Shown: positions 17,834-26,120, counted from the first letter of the stretch. The stretch is 30,665 nt of DNA from MAG-121220-bin8 sp965655865 (GCA_965655865.1 CBFHJJ010000016.1:1-30665); one strand, 5' to 3'. Notes: generated by a model from the sequence alone, not told the origin. A program made the numbers and translations.

Positions 17834-19351
17834 TTAATGTTTAAAGTGTCTAGTTCCAGTTAAAACCATTGAAATATTATTTTTATCACAATATTCAATA
17901 GAAAGATTATCTTTAATTGAACCTCCTGGTTGAATAACTGAGCTAATTCCATTTTTATGAGCTATTTCTACACAGTCAGGAAAAGGAAAAAATGCATCAC
18001 TTGCCATAACAGAATTATTTAAATCAAATTTAAAGTTATTTGATTTTTCTATGGCTTGCTTTAATGCATCAACTCTTGATGTTTGTCCTGTTCCAGAGCT
18101 TATTAACTGTAAATTTTTTGCCAAAACAATAGTGTTTGATTTTGTGTGTTTACAAATTTTTGAAGCAAATTCTAAATCTTTTATTTCTAAACTATTGGGA
18201 GATTTTTTTGTACACGTCTCGAAGTTGGAGATTGAATCTGTAATGTTGTCTTTATCTTGAGTTAAAACTCCGTTTAAACAAGTTCTTAATTGTTGTTTGT
18301 TTAATTCTGTATTTTTTAACACTAATAGTATTCTGTTTTTTTTAGATTTTAATAAATCAACAGCAGATACTTCAAAATTAGGTGCAATTACAACTTCACA
18401 AAAAAGTTTATTAATTTCTTCAGCAGTTGCTAAATCAATTTTTTTATTTGAAATTAAAACACCTCCAAAAGCAGAGACAGGATCACCAGCCAAAGCGTCT
18501 TTGTAAGCATTTAAGATTGAATCTCTAGAAGCTAATCCACAAGCGTTATTATGCTTTAAAATCGCAAATGTTGGTATATCATCATAGAACTCTAAAATTA
18601 AATTTACTGCTGCATCAACATCTAGCAAATTATTGTAAGAAAGCTCTTTCCCGTGCAATTGTTCAAACATTGAATTAAAGTTACCATAGAATGTACCTTT
18701 TTGATGTGGATTTTCTCCATAACGAAGTTCTTTACCATTTTTAAAGCTGGCTTTTAGAGATTTGTTGTCATCTTTAAAATAATTAAAAATTGCTGTATCA
18801 TAATGAGAAGATACATTGAAAGCTCTAGATGCAAAGTTTTTTCTAGATTCTAAATTGACTTCACCGTTATTGTTGTTAAGTATTTCTAAAAAATCTGAAT
18901 AGTCGTTTTTTGAAGAAATACACATTACATCTTTGAAGTTTTTAGCAGCAGCTCTAATTAGTGAAATACCACCTATGTCAATTTTTTCTATAATATTTTG
19001 TTCAGTATCATTGGATTTTACTGTTTCTTCAAAAGGATAAAGATCTACGATTACTAAATCAATATTTGGGATTTCAAAATTTTTAAGATCAGTTGTATCA
19101 TTTTTATTGTCGTTTCTGTTTAAAATTCCTCCAAAAATTTTAGGATGAAGTGTTTTGACTCTGCCACCAAGTATTGATGGGTATCCAGTAACGTCTTCAA
19201 CTCTCTGCACAGGGATCCCATGTTTTTTTAAAAACAGTTCAGTTCCTCCAGTAGAATAAATTTTGACACCAAGTTCATTGAGTTTTTTAGCAATTGGTTC
19301 TAATCCATCTTTATTAAAAACAGATATTAGAGCTGACTTTAATTTTAGCAT
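17834..19351 (-). CDS. purH: Bifunctional AICAR formyltransferase / IMP cyclohydrolase
   Basis: PurH catalyses the last two steps of purine synthesis, formylating AICAR with 10-formyl-THF and closing the ring to IMP. The 505-residue length is typical. The N-terminal MGS-like cyclohydrolase domain (about 1-145) shows VKIYSTGGTELFLKKHGIPV and GGRVKTLHPKIFGGIL. The AICARFT domain carries LRYGENPHQKGTFYG, the catalytic-region motif LKHNNACG, and near the end ASDAFFPFPDCVEIAHKNGI. The ATG start gives the standard ALISVFNKDGLE opening. It lies 72 bases downstream of the GAF gene and 31 bases upstream of mreB; purH next to mreB is a recurrent order in flavobacteria. Confidence 0.97.
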   Translation of the reverse strand: MLKLKSALISVFNKDGLEPIAKKLNELGVKIYSTGGTELFLKKHGIPVQRVEDVTGYPSILGGRVKTLHPKIFGGILNRNDNKNDTTDLKNFEIPNIDLVIVDLYPFEETVKSNDTEQNIIEKIDIGGISLIRAAAKNFKDVMCISSKNDYSDFLEILNNNNGEVNLESRKNFASRAFNVSSHYDTAIFNYFKDDNKSLKASFKNGKELRYGENPHQKGTFYGNFNSMFEQLHGKELSYNNLLDVDAAVNLILEFYDDIPTFAILKHNNACGLASRDSILNAYKDALAGDPVSAFGGVLISNKKIDLATAEEINKLFCEVVIAPNFEVSAVDLLKSKKNRILLVLKNTELNKQQLRTCLNGVLTQDKDNITDSISNFETCTKKSPNSLEIKDLEFASKICKHTKSNTIVLAKNLQLISSGTGQTSRVDALKQAIEKSNNFKFDLNNSVMASDAFFPFPDCVEIAHKNGISSVIQPGGSIKDNLSIEYCDKNNISMVLTGTRHFKH

Positions 19352-19423
19352 AATTTTTAGGAAAAAAGTATACTATAAAAGTAGTTTTTTTTTAAAAAAA
19401 AATTGCAGAGTTTTTATAAAATT

Positions 19424-19867
19424 TTATATTTTTTTTGCAATTAAAATATTTATTTTTTTTAAAAATTTTAAATCAGCTAATGTGAATCTACTAAGAGTGT
19501 TTGAATCAATATCAATTTGACCAATATTTATATTATTTGAAAATAACGGAACTACTATTTCAGATTTAACATTAATATTACAAGAGATGTAGTTTTCTTC
19601 ATTATTGACATTGTCTACAATGATGTGTGTATTAGATTCAGCAGTTTGTCCGCAAATTCCTTTTCCAAAAGGAATGACTGTATGATCAGTTTTTAATCCG
19701 AAATATTTTTTTAGAATTAATTGGTTTTTGTTATTATGAAAGTAATACCCAACCCAGTCGTATCCTTTGATATTTTTTTGCAGAAATTCACAAATAAAAT
19801 TTAGAGAATCATCTAGGTTAAGATTTCCTATTTTTTTTTCAATGATTGAATATTCTTTTTCGTACAT
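19424..19867 (-). CDS. GAF-domain protein resembling free methionine-(R)-sulfoxide reductase
   Basis: The 147-residue protein is a single GAF domain of the fRMsr type, recognised by YDWVGYYFHNN, IPFGKGICGQTAESNTHIIV, KSEIVVPLFS and NIGQIDIDSNTLSRFTLADL. The family reduces free Met-R-sulfoxide with three cysteines, Cys84, Cys94 and Cys118 in bacterial numbering. Here Cys72 aligns with Cys94 and Cys96 with the catalytic Cys118 (same 24-residue spacing), but the Cys84 position is His62. Activity is therefore uncertain: it may use another reductant path or may only bind a ligand. The start codon directly touches the U-tract of the groESL terminator, so expression depends on readthrough or on a leaderless or internal start. 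It is followed 72 bases later by purH. Confidence 0.85.
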   Translation of the reverse strand: MYEKEYSIIEKKIGNLNLDDSLNFICEFLQKNIKGYDWVGYYFHNNKNQLILKKYFGLKTDHTVIPFGKGICGQTAESNTHIIVDNVNNEENYISCNINVKSEIVVPLFSNNINIGQIDIDSNTLSRFTLADLKFLKKINILIAKKI

Positions 19868-19895
19868 AAAAAAAAACTGCCCGTAAAGGGCAGTT
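19868..19895 (-). terminator. Rho-independent terminator of groES-groL
   Basis: Read on the minus strand, a perfect 8-bp stem AACTGCCC/GGGCAGTT with a five-base loop (TTTAC) is followed by nine T's. It begins 12 bases after the groL stop. The T-run ends at the ATG of the next gene (19865-19867), which is an unusual placement. Confidence 0.9.
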
Positions 19896-19907
19896 ATATA
19901 TTTGTAA

Positions 19908-21542
19908 TTACATCATTCCTGGCATACCGCCACCACCCATTGGAGGCATTGCTGGCGGAGCATCTTCTTTTATGTCAACAAGAGCACATTCAGTTGTTAA
20001 AATCATTCCTGCAACAGATGCGGCATTCTCTAAAGCAATTCTTGTTACTTTTTTAGGATCAATTATACCCTCTTTTAACAGATCAACGTATGTTTCGGAT
20101 TTAGCGTCATATCCAAAATTACCTTTTCCTTCTAAAACTTTAGCAACGACAACTGAGCCTTCGCCACCTGCGTTTTCTACAATTGTTCTAAGCGGTGCTT
20201 CGATAGCCCTAGAAATAATTTGAATACCAGTAACTTCATCTAAATTTTCGCTCGTGATTTTCTCTAAAACTTTTCTAGATCTTAATAATGCAACACCACC
20301 CCCAGCTACTATACCTTCTTCAACAGCAGCTCTTGTTGCGTGTAGCGCATCATCAACTCTATCCTTTTTTTCTTTCATTTCAACTTCAGATGCAGCACCA
20401 ACATAAAGTACAGCGACACCCCCAGCTAATTTTGCTAATCTTTCTTGTAACTTTTCTTTATCGTAATCTGATGTTGTAGTTTCTATCTGAGCTTTGATTT
20501 GATTAACTCTAGCTTCAATATTTTCTTTAACACCTGATCCATTAACTATAGTAGTATTATCTTTATCAATAGTTACCCTTTCAGCAGATCCTAACATTTC
20601 AATTGTAGTATTTTCTAATGTAAATCCTCTATCTTCAGAAATTACAGTTCCACCAGTCAAAATAGCAATGTCTTCAAGCATAGCTTTTCTTCTGTCTCCA
20701 AATCCAGGAGCTTTTACAGCTGCAATCTTTAATGAACCTCTTAATTTATTTACAACTAGAGTTGCAAGAGCTTCCCCATCAACATCTTCAGCAATTACCA
20801 ATAATGGTTTTCCGCTTTGAGCTACTGGCTCTAAAACAGGTAATAAATCTTTCATTGCAGATATTTTTTTATCGTACAATAAAATATAAGGAGATTCTAA
20901 ATCTGACTCCATTTTTTCAGAGTTAGTAACAAAATAAGGTGAAAGATATCCTCTGTCAAATTGCATACCTTCAACAACATCAACATAAGTATCTGTTCCT
21001 TTAGCTTCTTCAACAGTAATTACACCTTCTTTACCTACTTTTTCAAATGCTTCAGTAATTAAAGACCCAATTGACTCATCATTATTAGCTGATATCGAGG
21101 CTACTTGTTTTATTTTGTCAGAAGAACTACCGACAGTTTCTGAATTTTTATTTAACTGTCCAACAATTGCTTCAACTGCTTTGTCAACACCTCTTTTTAA
21201 ATCCATGGGGTTTGCTCCAGCAGTAACATTTTTTAAACCTTCTTTCACAATAGCTTGTGCTAAAATAGTAGCAGTAGTAGTTCCATCACCTGCTAAATCG
21301 TTAGTTTTTGAAGCAACTTCCTTAACCATTTGAGCTCCCATGTTTTCTAATGCATCTTCTAACTCAATTTCTTTAGCAACAGTAACTCCGTCCTTAGTAA
21401 TTTGTGGACCACCAAAAGCTTTTCCGATAATAACATTACGACCTTTTGGTCCTAAAGTAACTTTTACCGCATTTGCCAAAGCATCGACTCCCTTTTTAAG
21501 GCCTTCTCTAGCTTCAACGTCAAATTGTATTTTTTTTGCCAT
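19908..21542 (-). CDS. groL: 60-kDa chaperonin GroEL
   Basis: The 544-residue chaperonin subunit is complete, with the equatorial ATP-site motifs VKVTLGPKGRNVII, TKDGVTVAKEIELED and LAGDGTTTATILAQAI. The signature AALHATRAAVEEG-type region appears as DDALHATRAAVEEGIVAGGG, and the flexible Gly/Met tail ends GGGGMPGMM. It forms the double-ring folding chamber capped by GroES. Length and tail are standard. It follows groES by 18 bases as the second gene of the operon, and a strong terminator lies just downstream. Codon use is less AT-biased than the neighbouring envelope genes, as expected for a highly expressed gene. Confidence 0.99.
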   Translation of the reverse strand: MAKKIQFDVEAREGLKKGVDALANAVKVTLGPKGRNVIIGKAFGGPQITKDGVTVAKEIELEDALENMGAQMVKEVASKTNDLAGDGTTTATILAQAIVKEGLKNVTAGANPMDLKRGVDKAVEAIVGQLNKNSETVGSSSDKIKQVASISANNDESIGSLITEAFEKVGKEGVITVEEAKGTDTYVDVVEGMQFDRGYLSPYFVTNSEKMESDLESPYILLYDKKISAMKDLLPVLEPVAQSGKPLLVIAEDVDGEALATLVVNKLRGSLKIAAVKAPGFGDRRKAMLEDIAILTGGTVISEDRGFTLENTTIEMLGSAERVTIDKDNTTIVNGSGVKENIEARVNQIKAQIETTTSDYDKEKLQERLAKLAGGVAVLYVGAASEVEMKEKKDRVDDALHATRAAVEEGIVAGGGVALLRSRKVLEKITSENLDEVTGIQIISRAIEAPLRTIVENAGGEGSVVVAKVLEGKGNFGYDAKSETYVDLLKEGIIDPKKVTRIALENAASVAGMILTTECALVDIKEDAPPAMPPMGGGGMPGMM

Positions 21543-21560
21543 TTTATTATTTTTTAATTT

Positions 21561-21839
21561 TTAAACAATTGCAAGAACATCCGATTCTCGCATAATTAAG
21601 TAATTTTTGCCATCTAATTTAAGTTCTGTTCCACTATATTTTCCATATAAAACAGAATCTCCAACTTTAACTGTGACAGGATTATCCTTAGTACCAGGTC
21701 CAACAGCAACAATATTTCCTTTTTGAGGTTTTTCTTTAGCTGTATCTGGTATAATTATTCCTGATGCAGTTTTGGTTTCTGCCTCAAGAGGTTCTACTAA
21801 TACTCTATCAGCTAATGGTTTAATTTTTAATTTACTCAT
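21561..21839 (-). CDS. groES: 10-kDa co-chaperonin GroES
   Basis: The 92-residue protein is full length. It has the opening IKPLADRVLVEPLEAETKTA, the mobile GroEL-binding loop (TKTASGIIIPDTAKEKPQ) and the C-terminal KYSGTELKLDGKNYLIMRES. It is the first gene of the groES-groL operon. The 114-base gap upstream (to secG) contains no CIRCE inverted repeat. It does contain a degenerate sigma-54-like sequence at 21863-21879. Confidence 0.98.
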   Translation of the reverse strand: MSKLKIKPLADRVLVEPLEAETKTASGIIIPDTAKEKPQKGNIVAVGPGTKDNPVTVKVGDSVLYGKYSGTELKLDGKNYLIMRESDVLAIV

Positions 21840-21862
21840 AGTTTTTATTTTTAATATTAAAT

Positions 21863-21879
21863 TACAGCAATCATGCCAA
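21863..21879 (-). promoter_or_regulatory. Possible sigma-54-type promoter upstream of groES
   Basis: Read on the minus strand, TTGGCATGATTGCTGTA matches the -24 half of YTGGCAYRNNNNTTGCW fully. The -12 half matches poorly: CTGTA in place of TTGCW, so the invariant GC is GT. Spacing between the halves is correct and the site lies about 24 bases ahead of the groES ATG. There is no good TAnnTTTG element in the same gap. Suggestive only. Confidence 0.25.
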
Positions 21880-21953
21880 GGTAATTTTTATGACAAAATG
21901 GTCAAAGATTATTTTTTCCAGTGACAAGCTGACATTTTAGTTATGAAAAAGAA

Positions 21954-22295
21954 TTATTCCTGAACTGGAATTTCAACAGGAATTTCATCAGGTAATGCTT
22001 CAGGAATTGCTGTTTCTAAGTTATTAGAATCTAATAGTTTAGAATCAATATTTTCGTTATTTCTGTCTAAAGTTATATTTGAAAGTAAGATAAGAATTAG
22101 CAACAAAGAGGCTAATACCCAAGTGCTTTTATCTAAAAAATCGGTGGTTTTTCTTACTCCACCTATTTGTTGAGAGTCTCCACCGCCAAATGAGGAGGAT
22201 AATCCACCACCCTTAGGATTCTGAACCATAATTACTAGCACAAGTAAAAAAGAAACTATTAATATTAAAATTAGAAAAATTGAAAAACTACTCAT
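21954..22295 (-). CDS. secG: Preprotein translocase subunit SecG
   Basis: The 113-residue protein has the SecG plan of two membrane helices (about 5-24 and 58-73). They are joined by a cytoplasmic loop containing VQNPKGGGLSSSFGGGDSQQ and RKTTDFLDKSTWVLA. An acidic, proline-rich tail after the second helix (PEALPDEIPVEIPVQE) is typical of Bacteroidota SecG. SecG is the small subunit of the SecYEG channel and aids SecA-driven export. It overlaps the upstream TPR gene by 8 bases and is the last gene of the miaB-to-secG run before the 114-base gap to groES. Confidence 0.96.
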   Translation of the reverse strand: MSSFSIFLILILIVSFLLVLVIMVQNPKGGGLSSSFGGGDSQQIGGVRKTTDFLDKSTWVLASLLLILILLSNITLDRNNENIDSKLLDSNNLETAIPEALPDEIPVEIPVQE

Positions 22296-22908
22296 AACCT
22301 TTATTTTTTAAACTACTTTTTATAGTTTTGATTTGGTCTGCAAATAAACTGATTTTTTCTGGATATTTCAAGGAAAGAATTTCATAAGCTCTTATTGCCT
22401 CTTCAAATTTATTTTGTTTAAAATAAATTTTAGCTAAAGTTTCTGTCATATATTCTTTTTTACTGAGTTTAAAATCAGATGCTAAATCAGTATTGACAAT
22501 ATTTTTTTCAGGATCAATTTTTGGCGTGTCTTTTAAAAAACTTTCTATAAGCGATTCTTGTGATGATTCTTTTTTTGAAAGATGTTCACTTACTTTAAGC
22601 CACTTAATAAATGAGTTTTTGGTATTTTCTGAAGATAGAACAGGTTTAGTTTTTTTAGAAGCTACTTTATCAAGTTCAATTATATCATATAAAACTGTTC
22701 TGTCAGTTGAGTATATTGAACTAGTTTTTAAAGCACTATTAAATCTAATATTATTAAATTTTTTTAAACCAATTAGTTCAATTATACGGGCTGTTTGAAA
22801 ATATGGATATTTTTTTATTATTTTTTTTATTACAATACTTTGATCCAAACTAATATCATTTGGATTTTTAACAAGGTTATTAAAATTATTTACACTAATG
22901 TCTACCAT
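22288..22908 (-). CDS. TPR-containing protein of unknown function between lptE and secG
   Basis: The 206-residue protein has no signal peptide and is probably cytoplasmic. The N-terminal half is helical (VIKKIIKKYPYFQTARIIEL). The middle is polar and low-complexity, and a single recognisable TPR lies near the C terminus (ETLAKIYFKQNKFEEAIRAY, then EILSLKYPEKISLFADQI). Homologues in this position are known to me from flavobacterial genomes as hypothetical proteins; no function is established. It overlaps lptE by seven bases and secG by eight, which indicates coupled translation with two envelope-biogenesis genes. Confidence 0.85.
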   Translation of the reverse strand: MVDISVNNFNNLVKNPNDISLDQSIVIKKIIKKYPYFQTARIIELIGLKKFNNIRFNSALKTSSIYSTDRTVLYDIIELDKVASKKTKPVLSSENTKNSFIKWLKVSEHLSKKESSQESLIESFLKDTPKIDPEKNIVNTDLASDFKLSKKEYMTETLAKIYFKQNKFEEAIRAYEILSLKYPEKISLFADQIKTIKSSLKNKGYE

Positions 22909-23423
22909 TTTGCTAATGATGCGTTAAAAATATCTTGTGTAATTCTTTCAAATATAATATCGTGGGCTTCAGATTTTACATTTAACAGTTGTGTTTCTGC
23001 TGGGTAATCAAAATAAAATGAAAATTTTCTTTCAAAATTGTCTTCTTCTTTTTTAATATTTATAAATCTTACGTTTACTCCAACACTTAGTCTATTCTGA
23101 GAAGCTTGAAGATTTGATGTTGAGGTCATAGGACTGACTCTGTATTCTTTTATTTCACCCTCGTAAATTAAATCTGCATCCGAGCTCAAAAGTTGCAAAT
23201 TAGTTTGGTTTTGTAAAATATTTTGAAGAGCTATGGTGAAATCTCTATCCAATCCAGGTTCAAATATTGAGCCCATTGAGTTACCTGCTTCATTTTCAAA
23301 AAAATTGACCTGAAAACTTTCAGTTCCCTCAGGTATAGAAGCTCCGGTAAAAGAATAATTCCCACAACCCTCCAATAAAAGAGAGAATAATAATAATGTA
23401 ATTATTTTATAATTCGATGTCAT
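22902..23423 (-). CDS. lptE: LptE-family lipoprotein, LPS assembly at the outer membrane
   Basis: The 173-residue lipoprotein has a signal peptide ending LLEGC (Cys20). The Bacteroidota LptE pattern follows: GNYSFTGASIPEGTESFQVN, LDRDFTIALQNILQNQTNLQ, DADLIYEGEIKEYRVSPMT and SQNRLSVGVNVRFINIKKEE. LptE plugs the LptD barrel that inserts lipopolysaccharide in the outer leaflet. Its start overlaps the end of the sigma-54 activator gene by 17 bases and its end overlaps the TPR gene by 7. LptC is encoded in the first gene cluster of the window, so two Lpt components are present but in separate operons. Confidence 0.9.
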   Translation of the reverse strand: MTSNYKIITLLLFSLLLEGCGNYSFTGASIPEGTESFQVNFFENEAGNSMGSIFEPGLDRDFTIALQNILQNQTNLQLLSSDADLIYEGEIKEYRVSPMTSTSNLQASQNRLSVGVNVRFINIKKEEDNFERKFSFYFDYPAETQLLNVKSEAHDIIFERITQDIFNASLAKW

Positions 23424-24651
23424 GTTGCTTAATTTTTCTGTATAAAGTTCTTTCTGAAATTCCTAATTCAATTGCTGCTGCTTTTCTTTTACCATTATTT
23501 CGTTCCAATGCTTTTTTTATCAACTCCAGTTCTTTATCGTGAATTGATAATGTTTCTTCTTCTTTTATCTCCTCTGCAAAGTGATATTTATCTTCCTTTG
23601 AATTAAAAATACTTTCTTTTTCTTTAATTTCAATAATTTCTGTATCCTTTTCTCTAATTAATTTTTCGTGTAAACTTTCTAATGAATTAAAATCTTTTTC
23701 TTTAATGTCTGATTTATAATCTTCACTGTTAAGATGATTTGTTATTTTTTTTAAGTCATTTAAATCTTTTTTCATATCAAATAAAATTTTATACAAAATC
23801 TCTCTTTCATTTGAAAAATCATCTGCTGATTTACCTTTATTGACTAGAGCTGGCAATGTGGTGTTAAATTCTGGCAGATAAGATTGAAGCAACTGACTTG
23901 AAACTTCTCTTTTTTCTTCTAAAACTGAAAGCTGTTCAGCAACATTTCTTAATTGACGAATATTTCCATTCCATCGATACATGTTCAAAAGACGCTGAGC
24001 ATTTTCATCAAGTCGTATGGTTGGCATATTATATTTTTTTGCAAAATCACTTGCAAACTTTCTAAATAATAAATGAATGTCTTCTCTTCTATTTCTCAAA
24101 GGAGGAATTTTTATTTCAACTGTACTTAATCTATAATATAAATCTTCTCTAAATTTTCCTTTTTGAATTGCTTTTTCCATATCAAGATTGGTGGCAGCTA
24201 CAATTCTTACATTAGTTTTTTGAACCTCTGATGCTCCCACCTTAATATACTCTCCATTTTCTAATACTCTTAAAAGTCTAACTTGAGTTGTTAAAGGTAG
24301 TTCTCCAACTTCATCAAGAAAAATAGTACCACCATCAGCAACTTCAAAATAACCTTTTCTTGCGCTATTAGCACCAGTAAAGGCACCTTTTTCGTGTCCA
24401 AATAATTCTGAATCAATAGTTCCGTCAGGAATAGCTCCACAGTTGACGGCAATATATTTATTGTGTTTTCTATGAGATAATTGATGAATGATTTTTGGAA
24501 AACTTTCTTTTCCAACTCCACTTTCTCCTGTAACTAAGACAGAGATATCAGTAGGAGATACTCTCATGGCTTTTTCTATAGATCTGTTTAAAGTAGGATC
24601 ATTTCCTATTATTCCAAATCTCTGTTTAATATTTTGTGTACTAGATTCCAT
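23407..24651 (-). CDS. Sigma-54-dependent transcriptional activator without receiver domain
   Basis: The preferred start is the ATG at 24651 (MESSTQNIKQRFG), giving 414 residues. A longer start at 24684 overlaps miaB and adds an unlikely leader. The AAA+ domain begins almost at once: Walker A GESGVGKE (42-49), the sigma-54 contact loop GAFTGA (89-94), Walker B TIFLDE (109-114), sensor region LRVLENGEYIKVG and RREDIHLLFRKFA. A long acidic, lysine-rich linker (about residues 260-365) precedes a C-terminal Fis-type helix-turn-helix (KRKAAAIELGISERTLYRKI). There is no N-terminal receiver, GAF or PAS domain, so control must be by level, by a partner protein, or through the linker. Target genes are not known from sequence. 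It sits between miaB and lptE. Confidence 0.93.
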   Translation of the reverse strand: MESSTQNIKQRFGIIGNDPTLNRSIEKAMRVSPTDISVLVTGESGVGKESFPKIIHQLSHRKHNKYIAVNCGAIPDGTIDSELFGHEKGAFTGANSARKGYFEVADGGTIFLDEVGELPLTTQVRLLRVLENGEYIKVGASEVQKTNVRIVAATNLDMEKAIQKGKFREDLYYRLSTVEIKIPPLRNRREDIHLLFRKFASDFAKKYNMPTIRLDENAQRLLNMYRWNGNIRQLRNVAEQLSVLEEKREVSSQLLQSYLPEFNTTLPALVNKGKSADDFSNEREILYKILFDMKKDLNDLKKITNHLNSEDYKSDIKEKDFNSLESLHEKLIREKDTEIIEIKEKESIFNSKEDKYHFAEEIKEEETLSIHDKELELIKKALERNNGKRKAAAIELGISERTLYRKIKQHDIEL

Positions 24652-24661
24652 AATATTTTTT

Positions 24662-26065
24662 TTATAAATCTTGACTAACTCCAATTAAAGTAGCAGATGT
24701 GCATTCTAAAATTTTTACTTTAACAAAATCTCCTATATTATGAGATTCTTTAGGAAAAACAACCATAGTGTTTTGCTCATTTCTTCCAGCCCAGTGTGTT
24801 TTGGATTTTTTAGATTCTTTTTCTATCAAAACTTCCACTATTTTGCCTACATACTGTTTAGTTCTATAATGACTGTGTGTTTGCTGTAAGTCTATTATCT
24901 CTTGTAATCTTATTTTTTTTATTGATTCTTTAACATTGTCTTCAAATTTTTTTGCAGCATAAGTACCAGGCCTTTCGGAATATTTAAACATGTATCCAAA
25001 ATCATACTTCACTTCTCTCATTAAACTTAAAGTCTGTTTGTGATCCATGTCACTTTCATTAGGAAATCCAGTGATCATATCATGAGAAATTCCGCAATTT
25101 GGTAAAATATTTTTAATGTTTTTAATTAATGTTAAGTATTCCTCTCTTGTATGCTGTCTATTCATTGATTTTAATATTGAGTCGCTTCCAGATTGTACAG
25201 GAAGATGAATGTAATTACATATGTTATCATAATTTGCCATAGTTTTTATAACATCTAAACTCATATCTTGAGGGTTTGAAGTTGAAAATCTAATTCTAAG
25301 ACTAGGAAATGCTTCTGCAACAAGTTTTAAAAGTTTAGAAAAATTAACCGATGTTTTTTTAACAAATTCGTCAGCGTTTTTAAAATCTTTTTTTAATCCT
25401 CCGCCATACCACAAGTAACTGTCTACATTTTGACCTAGTAGAGTAATTTCTTTATAATTTGAATTATTTAAGTCTTTTATTTCATTTAAAATACTTTTAG
25501 GATCTCTGCTTCTTTCTCTTCCTCTTGTAAATGGAACTACACAAAAAGTACACATGTTATCACATCCTCTTGTTATTGAAACAAAAGCTGTGACTCCGTT
25601 AGATGAGAGTCTTACTGGACTAACATCTCCATATGTTTCTTCTTTAGACAAGATAACATTTACAGCATTTCTACCTTCATTAATTTCTTCTAACAGGTTA
25701 GGAATATCTTTATAAGCATCCGGACCAACAACTAGGTCAACAATTTTTTCTTCATCTAAAAACTTACTTTTAAGTCTTTCAGCCATGCAGCCCAACACTC
25801 CAACTTTTAAATTTTTATTTTTTCTTTTTAATTTGTTAAAGCTTTCAAGTCTCTTTCTTACTGTTAGTTCAGCTTTTTCTCTTATCGAGCATGTGTTAAG
25901 TAAAATTAAATCAGCATCATTTAAATCGTTGGTAGAGTTATAACCTTCTTTAGAAACAATTGAGGCGACAACTTCACTGTCAGCAAAATTCATTTGGCAA
26001 CCGTAACTTTCTATATAAAATTTCTTAGAAACTTTTTTTTCATTTATTTTAAATCCAATACTCAT
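24662..26065 (-). CDS. miaB: tRNA-2-methylthio-N6-dimethylallyladenosine synthase MiaB
   Basis: MiaB adds the methylthio group to i6A37 of tRNAs reading U-starting codons. The UPF0004 domain has its three cluster cysteines in ESYGCQMNFADSE, LLNTCSIREKAE and GVLGCMAERL. The radical SAM motif is Cys-x3-Cys-x2-Cys in RGCDNMCTFCVVPFTRGRE. A TRAM domain follows at the C terminus (VGKIVEVLIEKESK to VKVKILECTSATLIG). I place the start at the ATG at 26065 (MSIGFKINEKK, 467 residues). The frame stays open to 26104, but that extension would run through a TATATTTG promoter element. It heads the miaB-activator-lptE-TPR-secG run and is divergent from topA. Confidence 0.95.
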   Translation of the reverse strand: MSIGFKINEKKVSKKFYIESYGCQMNFADSEVVASIVSKEGYNSTNDLNDADLILLNTCSIREKAELTVRKRLESFNKLKRKNKNLKVGVLGCMAERLKSKFLDEEKIVDLVVGPDAYKDIPNLLEEINEGRNAVNVILSKEETYGDVSPVRLSSNGVTAFVSITRGCDNMCTFCVVPFTRGRERSRDPKSILNEIKDLNNSNYKEITLLGQNVDSYLWYGGGLKKDFKNADEFVKKTSVNFSKLLKLVAEAFPSLRIRFSTSNPQDMSLDVIKTMANYDNICNYIHLPVQSGSDSILKSMNRQHTREEYLTLIKNIKNILPNCGISHDMITGFPNESDMDHKQTLSLMREVKYDFGYMFKYSERPGTYAAKKFEDNVKESIKKIRLQEIIDLQQTHSHYRTKQYVGKIVEVLIEKESKKSKTHWAGRNEQNTMVVFPKESHNIGDFVKVKILECTSATLIGVSQDL

Positions 26066-26092
26066 AGTCAAATAATCTGTGTAAATTTTATG

Positions 26093-26100
26093 CAAATATA
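26093..26100 (-). promoter_or_regulatory. Bacteroidota -7 promoter element (TATATTTG) for miaB
   Basis: On the minus strand TATATTTG matches TAnnTTTG exactly, 27 bases before the preferred miaB ATG. A CTG lies 19 bases upstream, one base off the TTG of the -33 element. This supports the shorter miaB start. Confidence 0.6.
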
Positions 26101-26120
26101 ACAATATGTGACAATATGTC
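26101..26120 (+). repeat. Tandem decamer repeat in the miaB-topA divergent region
   Basis: Two adjacent ten-base units, ACAATATGTG and ACAATATGTC, differ only at the last base. They lie between the -33 and -7 positions of the miaB promoter, so they could be an operator or simply chance in AT-rich DNA. Confidence 0.5.

Noticed and set aside
12287..19351. A novel gene cluster in the purH-mre-mrd-rodA run
   Set aside because: Every gene matches a known elongasome or purine gene and the order is a common flavobacterial one.
19972..21564. Several open frames of 60-80 codons antisense to groL
   Set aside because: They follow from the codon pattern of a highly biased chaperonin gene; none has a recognisable protein pattern or its own spacing signals.
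26066..26104. A longer miaB reading frame starting at 26104
   Set aside because: It would include the TATATTTG promoter element, and the added residues do not resemble the usual MiaB start.
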